Positions 1 through 4,819 of a DNA stretch of 6,028 nt are shown piece after piece. Location of the stretch: positions 1 through 6,028 of the forward strand of contig CAZPEM010000167.1 in the NCBI GenBank assembly GCA_964585575.1, in the 5' to 3' direction. Numbering within the stretch: the first letter of the stretch is position 1; each line of letters opens with the position of its first letter. The notes under the pieces are model-generated. The model ran no database searches, was not told where the DNA came from, and saw only the letters and a list, made by a program, of their open reading frames with translations. Source of the stretch: UBA4655 sp964585575. Its GTDB lineage: Bacteria; Planctomycetota; Planctomycetia; Pirellulales; UBA1268. The translations under genes and the position numbers were made by a program.

Positions 1-2
1 TC

Positions 3-137
3 GCGGTGTGGGCGGCCGACTCGGCGGGGGCGGCGGGCAAGAAGATCGAATGGGACCCGGTGAAACTCGTCGCCACCAACGCCCCGGAGGTCGAGCCGGT
101 GATTCGCCCGGCCTACCGCGACGGTTGGAAGGTCTGA
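3..137 (+). CDS. C-terminal end of a Gfo/Idh/MocA-type oxidoreductase (partial)
   Basis: Only the last 44 codons are present and the gene begins upstream of the window. The frame is open from base 3 to a TGA at 135-137. The encoded tail contains KKIEWDPVKLVATN and then EVEPVIRPAYRDGWKV. I recognise this from memory as the usual ending of the large planctomycete group of Gfo/Idh/MocA (NAD(P)-dependent sugar or inositol dehydrogenase-like) proteins, in which an 'IEWD...TN.pEa...Ir..YR.GW' tail follows the last helix of the substrate domain. The nucleotide-binding and catalytic parts are outside the window, so substrate and activity cannot be judged. Its stop codon overlaps the next start (TGATG), so it is probably co-transcribed and translationally coupled with the LRR gene. 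Many planctomycete members carry Tat signals and are exported; that cannot be seen here. Confidence 0.7.
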   Translation, partial: AVWAADSAGAAGKKIEWDPVKLVATNAPEVEPVIRPAYRDGWKV

Positions 138-1453
138 TGCCCATGTCGCTCCTCACGCGATGCAGAGGCGGGCGGTTGGCCCTGCGACCGTTCCGCCGAC
201 GACCCGTGGTGCATGTCGCGTTGCTGCTTCTCGCGGCGGCCGGCAGTTCAGCCGGCCTCGCCCGCGACGTGATCGACGCGGAGCAGGCGGCCGCGAAGGC
301 CGTTGCCTCGCTCGGCGGCAGCGTCGTCGTCGACGGCGACGGGCACGTCACGGGGATCAACCTCGCCAACCGGCCCACGACCGACGCCGACATCGGTCGG
401 TTCGGATCGCTGCCGAGGCTCGTGTCGATCGAGCTCTGGGGGGCCGACGTGTCGGACAAGGGCGTCGAGGTGATCTCGAAGGTCGCCGGCCTCGAGCAGG
501 TGGTGCTCGAGAACACGGGCATCACCGACGCCGGGGCCGAAGCGGTCTCGCGGCTGCCCAAGCTGCGGGTGTTGAACCTTCGCCGTTCGACGAACCTTTC
601 AGACCGGGCCCTCGAGTCGATCGGCCGCATCGCCTCGCTCGAACAGCTGATCCTGCTCTACAACAACTTCACCGATGCCGGCCTCGAGCATCTCGCGGGT
701 CTCCGGAAGCTGCGGGTGCTCGACCTGCGGGGCTGCTCGCTCGTGTCCGACGCGGGGCTCGCGCACGTCGCGAAGCTCGAGAGCCTGGAGCGGGTGAAGC
801 TGCGGTGCCCGAGCGTGACCGACGCCGGCCTCGCTGGTGTCGCCGCGCTTCCGAAGCTCCGCGGGTTCGCCGCCGAGGATGGGCAGATCACCGACGCGGG
901 GCTCGCGGCCTTCGCCGGGAAGGCCGACATCGACGAGGTGAACCTCATGCGGACGTTCGTCGGCGACGCCGGCCTCGCGCCGCTGGCGGGCATGCGGAAA
1001 CTCAAGCGACTCGAGCTCCGAGGCACGCTCGTGGACGGCCCGGGCCTCGAGCACGTGGCGGGGCTGCCCGCCCTGATCCTGCTCGACCTGGCCGAGACGG
1101 GGGTGGGCGACGGAGGAATCGGTTTTCTTGCGGGTCTTCCGTCGCTCAAGCAGCTCGACCTGTGGAACACGAAGGTGACCGACGCGGGGCTGGAGTCGGT
1201 CGCGAAGATCCGATCGCTCGTGGAGCTCAACCTCGAAAACACGGCCGTCACCGACGCTGGGCTCGCGAGGCTCGCCGGCCATCCCTCCCTCGCCTCGCTC
1301 ACCCTCGCCGGCACGAAGCTCACCGACGCCGCGGTCGGCTCGATCGCGGCGATGCCGTCGCTGCGGAAGGTGATCGTGAGCTTCGCCGGCCTGTCGGCCG
1401 ATGCGATCGCCGACCTCCGCAGGCGGAAGCCGTCCCTCGACATCGTCGAGTGA
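137..1453 (+). CDS. Exported leucine-rich-repeat protein
   Basis: A 438-aa protein from the ATG at 137. A second ATG at 143 is equally possible and would give 436 aa. GGAAGG at 127-132 can serve either start, and I prefer 137 because it overlaps the upstream stop as TGATG. The longer open frame reaching back to base 8 would bury the upstream gene's tail and is rejected. Residues 15-22 are Arg-rich, residues 24-36 are hydrophobic, and a signal-peptidase-like site lies around SSA or GLA (cleavage after residue 39 or 42), so the protein is probably secreted or periplasmic. From about residue 93 to the end there are roughly 14 repeats of 24-25 residues of the form xxLxxLxLxxTxVTDAGLxxLAxL. These resemble the RNI/GALA or cysteine-containing LRR subtype and should build a curved binding solenoid. 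No enzymatic domain or C-terminal anchor is visible. The role is probably protein or ligand binding, but the partner is unknown. The domain class is secure; the function is not. Confidence 0.9.
   Translation: MPMSLLTRCRGGRLALRPFRRRPVVHVALLLLAAAGSSAGLARDVIDAEQAAAKAVASLGGSVVVDGDGHVTGINLANRPTTDADIGRFGSLPRLVSIELWGADVSDKGVEVISKVAGLEQVVLENTGITDAGAEAVSRLPKLRVLNLRRSTNLSDRALESIGRIASLEQLILLYNNFTDAGLEHLAGLRKLRVLDLRGCSLVSDAGLAHVAKLESLERVKLRCPSVTDAGLAGVAALPKLRGFAAEDGQITDAGLAAFAGKADIDEVNLMRTFVGDAGLAPLAGMRKLKRLELRGTLVDGPGLEHVAGLPALILLDLAETGVGDGGIGFLAGLPSLKQLDLWNTKVTDAGLESVAKIRSLVELNLENTAVTDAGLARLAGHPSLASLTLAGTKLTDAAVGSIAAMPSLRKVIVSFAGLSADAIADLRRRKPSLDIVE
413..1444 (+). repeat. Tandem LRR-coding repeats, about 72-75 bp period
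   Basis: About 14 consecutive copies of a 24-25 codon unit inside the LRR gene. The unit is most obvious in the recurring block (g/a)t(g/c)accgacgc(c/g)gg(g/c)ct, which encodes V/I-T-D-A-G-L, for example near 521, 818, 890, 1178 and 1248. The copies are diverged at DNA level, and the third to fifth from the C-terminus (around 1025-1140) are the least regular (VDGPGL, VGDGGI). The pattern fits old duplication held by structural selection, not recent expansion. Confidence 0.85.
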
Positions 1454-1484
1454 CCCCCGATCAAGCCGCGTTGACCCGGGAGGT

Positions 1485-1513
1485 TTGACGGTCGTCCCCC
1501 CGAGGGGTATCAC
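1485..1513 (+). promoter_or_regulatory. Candidate sigma-70-like promoter for the PspA operon
   Basis: TTGACG at 1485-1490 (5 of 6 to the -35 consensus) and TATCAC at 1508-1513 (4 of 6 to the -10 consensus) are separated by exactly 17 bp. They lie in the only sizeable gap between the LRR gene and the PspA-like gene, about 100 bp before its start, so a 5' leader of roughly 95 nt would result. I found no sigma-54 (GG-N10-GC) element of the kind that drives psp in enterics. In GC-rich DNA a match of this quality can still arise by chance. Confidence 0.35.
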
Positions 1514-1526
1514 CAAGTCCTCGGGG
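1498..1526 (+). other. 8-bp inverted repeat (stem-loop or operator)
   Basis: CCCCGAGG at 1498-1505 is perfectly complementary to CCTCGGGG at 1519-1526, with a 13-nt loop that contains the candidate -10 box (1508-1513). There is no T-tract after it, so it is a poor intrinsic terminator for the LRR gene. It could be an operator, a leader hairpin, or a U-less terminator. A shorter competing hairpin (CCCC-CGA-GGGG, about 1497-1507) can also form. Confidence 0.35.
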
Positions 1527-1615
1527 CCGGCGGATCCGTCCTCGCCGACGCCACTTCGAATGGTTCGCCGGTCCGAACATTTTCGCCGCTTCGCACATTT
1601 CGGGAGACTCCAGCG

Positions 1616-2365
1616 ATGATCCTCGGCAAGCTCTGGAAGGCCCTCGCGGCCCAGATGAACAAGATCGCCAATTTCTTCTGGACGGCCGACCCGATCGCCC
1701 AACTCCAGTACGAATACGACAAGGCGGTCGACCAGATGAAGGAGGGCCGGGAAGGGCTCGAGCAGTACCGGGCGCTCGTAGAGCGGGTGACGCGGCAGGT
1801 GAACGGCGACCGCAACCACGTGGCGTCGCTTGAGGCCCGGGTGAAGGCCTACCTCCAGGCCGGCGAGCGGGAGACGGCGTCCAGATTCGCCCTCGAACTC
1901 CAGAAGGCGAAGAAAGAGCTCGCGGAGAACGAGGCCCAGTTGAAGCTCCACGAGACCGCCTACAACAACAACGTCACGAAGATCAAGCACGCGACGAAGA
2001 AGCTCGCGGATCTCAAGGACAAGATCCACAAGTACGACGCGGAGCTCAAGCTTTCGCGTGCCGAGGCGGAGCTCGCGAAGCTCGCCAACAGCTTCAACTT
2101 CGACATCACGACCGACTTCGGTCAGATCGAGGACGTGATCCAGGACAAGATCGGACTCAACCGGGCGAAGGTCCGCGTGGCCGCCGACCTCTCGGGCGAA
2201 GGGCTCGATCAGATCCGCGCCGAGGAGGCGGTCGAGAAGAACATGGCCGAGCAGGCCCTTCGCGAGTTCGAGGTCGAGCTCGGCATGGTCACTCCCGAGA
2301 CGGCCGGCGTGTCGTCGGCGGAGAAGGAGCTCGGCGCGGAGCCCGTGAAGCAGATCGCTCGGTAG
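1616..2365 (+). CDS. PspA/IM30 (ESCRT-III-like) membrane-associated coiled-coil protein
   Basis: A 249-aa protein, close to PspA (about 220 aa) and IM30/Vipp1 (about 260 aa). The ATG at 1616 is preceded by GGGAG at 1602-1606 with good spacing. Residues 1-22 (MILGKLWKALAAQMNKIANF and following) form a likely amphipathic, membrane-binding helix. The short linker TADPIAQLQYEYDKA (23-37) corresponds to the 'DP..L..' turn before helix 1 of PspA. Residues about 28-158 are a highly charged, heptad-like helical hairpin, and a further helix spans about 195-223. The tail (225-249) is Ala/Glu-rich and probably flexible. There is no signal peptide or transmembrane segment, so the protein is cytoplasmic and peripheral to the inner membrane. 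Known relatives polymerise into rods or rings and protect or remodel membranes. The downstream AAA gene begins 42 bp later and suggests an ATPase partner, although classical PspA partners with PspF. It is too divergent by eye to assign to PspA or Vipp1 proper, so no symbol is given. Confidence 0.82.
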   Translation: MILGKLWKALAAQMNKIANFFWTADPIAQLQYEYDKAVDQMKEGREGLEQYRALVERVTRQVNGDRNHVASLEARVKAYLQAGERETASRFALELQKAKKELAENEAQLKLHETAYNNNVTKIKHATKKLADLKDKIHKYDAELKLSRAEAELAKLANSFNFDITTDFGQIEDVIQDKIGLNRAKVRVAADLSGEGLDQIRAEEAVEKNMAEQALREFEVELGMVTPETAGVSSAEKELGAEPVKQIAR

Positions 2366-2394
2366 GTTTCACACGCCGCAGAGCCCACATCCAC

Positions 2395-2400
2395 GAGGGA
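2395..2400 (+). promoter_or_regulatory. Ribosome binding site selecting the GTG start
   Basis: GAGGGA lies 7 bases before the GTG at 2408. No in-frame ATG gives a comparable protein start, so this site supports GTG initiation for the AAA ATPase. Confidence 0.6.
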
Positions 2401-2407
2401 CGAGCCC

Positions 2408-4378
2408 GTGTCGAATCCGTCCGCCGCTCCGGCGGCTTCATCCCCGAAACCAGCGGCCCCTGACAGCCTCGCCGACCAGCTCGCCCGTCTTTCGGCGGAG
2501 TCGCTGGCGGCGGCGGAGGCGGTCGAGTCGGCCCCCAAGGCGGGCGTGGGGCAGGCGGAACTGCTGCCCGGGAAGGGGGGACTGCCTGCGGCGGGCCGCG
2601 AGCCGGGAGTGGCCGTCGCCGCGAGCGTGCCCGACTGGTATCCCGACTGGGCCGAACGGCTCGCGGCGTCGTATCTCTCCGGCACGAGCTGCGTCTTCCT
2701 CCTCCACGGCAACGTCAGGGATCTCGTCGAGCTCGGCGGCCAGACGGGAGCCGGCTGGGGCACCGCAAGCGAGTTTCTCGCGAGGGAGCTCTTCGGCCGC
2801 TGGGATCTCGTCATCGGCTACGACGTGGGCAAGGGCATCCGTCCGCTCGCCGGCCCCGACGCAAACCGTCTGCGGTCGATGTCGCAGTTTTTGACGGGCA
2901 AGCTCGGCAACCCCGTGAGCTGGCCCCGCGAGCCCGACGCGGCGATGGCGACGCTCGACGCGCTGCTCGAGCGCAACCTCGTCGATCCGCCGGAGGAGCG
3001 GAAGCGGATCGCGATCGTCCTCGACCACGCCCAGTACCTCGCGCCGGCGGGCGACGTCGCCAGCTCGGCCCGGGGCGGGGCCTCGCGGCTCGTGAGGCTC
3101 TTGTCGTGGGCCACGAACCCGCTCCTACGGCGGGTGAACGTGGCGATCGTGCTGCTCGCGGATTCGCTTTCGGAAGTGCATCCGCGGCTCGTGCAGTCGC
3201 CCGCCGTCACGGCGATCGACATCCCGCTGCCCGACGCGGCGGAGCGGGAGCGTTTTGCGGAGGCCACCGCGGCGGCGGTCGGAATTCCAGCGGCACAGTC
3301 GGAGAACGTGAAGCGGGTGGCGGCCCTTTCGGGCGGGCTTTCGCTCGAGAGCCTCCGCGCCGTGCTCACGATGTCGGCCCGGCTCGGCTCGCCGCCCGAC
3401 GGCCCCGAGTTCGCGCTCCAGAAGAAGGAGCTGATCGAACGGAGCTGTCAGGGGCTGGTGGAGTTCATTCAGCCCCGGCTCACGCTCGACGCCGTGGCGG
3501 GCCACGAGCAGGCGAAGGACCGTCTCGAGACCGACGCCCGCGCGATCAAGCGAGGCCAGTTCGACGTGGCACCGATGGGCTACCTCATCTGCGGCCCGGT
3601 CGGCACCGGCAAGAGCTTCATCGCCGAGTGCTACGCCGGGAGCGTCGGGATCCCCTGCGCGGTGCTCAAGAACTTCCGCTCGAAATACGTCGGGGAGACG
3701 GAGGGCAACCTCGAGCACGCGCTCGGCGTGCTGCGTGGCCTGGGGCCCGTCGTGGTCGTGATCGACGAGGCCGACGCCGCGCTCGGCAACCGGCAGAGCG
3801 ACGGCGACTCGGGCACGTCGGCCCGCGTCTTCTCGATGATCGCCCGGCAGATGGGAGATACCCGCTACCGGGGCAAGATCGTCTGGATGCTCCTCACGAG
3901 CCGTCCCGACCTGCTCCCGATCGACCTGAAGCGGCAGGGGAGGGCGGAGGTGCACATCCCCCTCTTCTACCCGCACGACCAGGCGGAATACGACGCGATG
4001 TTCACGGCGATGGCGAGGAAGAGCCGCATCAAGCTCGCGCCGGGGCTGCCGGGGCCGATCGACCCCGCCCTCGGCCTCTCCGGGGCCGACATCGAGAGCG
4101 TCGTGTTGGCGGCGCGGCGAATGGGCCTCGAGGAGGCCGCGAGCAAGGGGGAGCCAGCCCCCGACACGATCTCCGAGCGTCACCTTCGCGCCGCGATCGA
4201 CGACTTCCTGCCGTCGGCGCAGGGGCTCGAGAAGGAGATGCAGGAGATTGCGGCCGTGCTCGAGTGCACGGAGCGGCGATTCCTGCCGCCTCGGTGGCGG
4301 GAGGAGGTCGCGAAGCCGGGTGGCCGGGCGCGGCTCCAGGAGCGGCTCTCGGCGATCCGGGATGTGATCGGATCCTGA
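2408..4378 (+). CDS. AAA+ ATPase with degenerate N-terminal and active C-terminal ATPase domains
   Basis: A 656-aa protein starting with GTG. Residues 1-75 are Ala/Pro-rich and probably disordered. Residues about 76-325 look like a decayed AAA domain: CVFLLHGNVRDLV (95-107) sits where a P-loop strand would be but has no GxxxxGK[ST], IAIVLDHAQYL (201-211) has Asp-His where Walker B would have Asp-Glu, and VNVAIVLLADS (243-253) fits a sensor-1 strand. Residues about 358-600 are a classical AAA module: Walker A GPVGTGKS (396-403), KNFRSKYVGETEGNL (421-435) matching the SKYVGE pore and helix region, Walker B VVVIDEAD (449-456), sensor-1 strand ending LLTSRPD (495-501) with Thr/Ser where Asn is usual, arginine-finger region LKRQGR (507-512), and sensor-2 LSGADIE (557-563). 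The layout resembles Ycf46-type proteins. It has no signal peptide and is cytoplasmic. It probably forms a hexamer that remodels a protein partner, most simply the PspA-like neighbour (inference). A helical tail covers 605-656. Confidence 0.88.
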   Translation: MSNPSAAPAASSPKPAAPDSLADQLARLSAESLAAAEAVESAPKAGVGQAELLPGKGGLPAAGREPGVAVAASVPDWYPDWAERLAASYLSGTSCVFLLHGNVRDLVELGGQTGAGWGTASEFLARELFGRWDLVIGYDVGKGIRPLAGPDANRLRSMSQFLTGKLGNPVSWPREPDAAMATLDALLERNLVDPPEERKRIAIVLDHAQYLAPAGDVASSARGGASRLVRLLSWATNPLLRRVNVAIVLLADSLSEVHPRLVQSPAVTAIDIPLPDAAERERFAEATAAAVGIPAAQSENVKRVAALSGGLSLESLRAVLTMSARLGSPPDGPEFALQKKELIERSCQGLVEFIQPRLTLDAVAGHEQAKDRLETDARAIKRGQFDVAPMGYLICGPVGTGKSFIAECYAGSVGIPCAVLKNFRSKYVGETEGNLEHALGVLRGLGPVVVVIDEADAALGNRQSDGDSGTSARVFSMIARQMGDTRYRGKIVWMLLTSRPDLLPIDLKRQGRAEVHIPLFYPHDQAEYDAMFTAMARKSRIKLAPGLPGPIDPALGLSGADIESVVLAARRMGLEEAASKGEPAPDTISERHLRAAIDDFLPSAQGLEKEMQEIAAVLECTERRFLPPRWREEVAKPGGRARLQERLSAIRDVIGS

Positions 4379-4440
4379 GGCGATTTGTGGTCTTGGATCG
4401 TGTGGTTGTGGATCAAGGTCAACCGGCGGAAACCCATTCG

Positions 4441-4446
4441 AGGAGG
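4441..4446 (+). promoter_or_regulatory. Strong Shine-Dalgarno for the 106-aa gene
   Basis: A perfect AGGAGG lies 6 bases before the ATG at 4453. It is the strongest ribosome binding site in the window. It fixes the start of a gene otherwise hidden as the tail of a longer spurious frame, and suggests that the small protein is made in quantity. Confidence 0.75.
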
Positions 4447-4452
4447 CGAGCG

Positions 4453-4773
4453 ATGGCGAAGAGTGCGACGGCGAAAGCGGCTGGCAAGAGGACTCCCTGG
4501 TTCGACGAGGCGTCGGAGACACCGCTGCTCGGCGAGTATGCGAGGAAGCTGACGTCGTTCCTCGACGTCGTTGCCGACGGACGGGTCGATGCGAAGGAGA
4601 TCGACACGCAGGAGAGGCGGGTCGTGCAGCTCATGAAGGAGCTCGAGCCGCTGCTTTCCGAAGAGGCGCACGAGAAGGTGACCGAACTGCTCTGCGAGGT
4701 CACGGCCTACGATCTCATGAACACGCTCCACATGGCGGCGAAGGCCCGCAAGCCCGTGGCGTTCCGCGGCTAG
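4453..4773 (+). CDS. Small helical protein with a TerB-like ADGxxDxxE motif, function unknown
   Basis: A 106-aa cytoplasmic protein with no signal peptide or membrane segment. The open frame runs far upstream, but the AGGAGG and ATG at 4453 define the real start, because upstream of it the frame only shadows the AAA gene. Residues 1-15 are basic and Ala/Lys-rich. From about residue 24 the protein is predicted by eye to be all-helical. VADGRVDAKEID (40-51) resembles the helix-turn 'ADG.iD..E' signature of TerB-type folds. It also partly matches an EF-hand loop (D38, D42, G43, V45, E49), but position 3 is Val, so calcium binding is doubtful. Charged helices ERRVVQLMKELEPLLSEEAH (54-73) and EKVTELLCEVTAYDLMNTLH (74-93) follow. 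I do not recognise the family securely. Its place between the AAA ATPase (74 bp upstream) and the solute-binding protein (46 bp downstream) suggests an adaptor or regulator of the module, which is inference. Confidence 0.8.
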   Translation: MAKSATAKAAGKRTPWFDEASETPLLGEYARKLTSFLDVVADGRVDAKEIDTQERRVVQLMKELEPLLSEEAHEKVTELLCEVTAYDLMNTLHMAAKARKPVAFRG

Positions 4774-4805
4774 CTCCAATTCTTTCTTTCCCGACCCTCT
4801 CCGAC

Positions 4806-4811
4806 GAAAGG
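4806..4811 (+). promoter_or_regulatory. Ribosome binding site for the solute-binding protein
   Basis: GAAAGG ends 8 bases before the ATG at 4820. An earlier ATG at 4815 lies only 3 bases from this site and its frame closes after 17 codons, so 4820 is the start. Confidence 0.55.
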
Positions 4812-4819
4812 CGCATGCG

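Noticed and set aside
8..136. N-terminal extension of the LRR frame to base 8
   Set aside because: This stretch in the other frame encodes the conserved oxidoreductase tail, and the extension would place 43 Gly/Arg-rich residues before a good signal peptide.
160..1488. Alternative + strand frame within the LRR gene
   Set aside because: The product is Arg/Ala/Gly-rich nonsense, while the overlapping frame encodes regular leucine-rich repeats and a signal peptide.
1498..1526. Intrinsic terminator after the LRR gene
   Set aside because: The stem is GC-rich and perfect, but no T-tract follows, so I keep it only as an inverted repeat of unknown role.
1454..1615. Sigma-54 promoter like that of enteric pspA
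   Set aside because: No GG-N10-GC element with the TGGCAC/TTGC context is visible in the gap.
599..2029. Long minus-strand open frame of 476 codons across the LRR and PspA-like genes
   Set aside because: It spans two clearly coding + strand genes and the gap between them, has Arg/Leu/Val/Gly-biased composition and no recognisable domain. It is a codon-bias shadow of GC-rich DNA.
3125..4522. Minus-strand open frame of 465 codons opposite the AAA gene
   Set aside because: It lies opposite intact Walker A and B codons, has low-complexity Arg/His/Asp-rich composition and no domain. It is an antisense shadow.
4567..4602. Functional EF-hand in the 106-aa protein (residues 38-49+)
   Set aside because: The loop has Asp, Asp-Gly, Val and Glu at several expected positions, but Val at coordinating position 3 and no second hand, so calcium binding is not supported.
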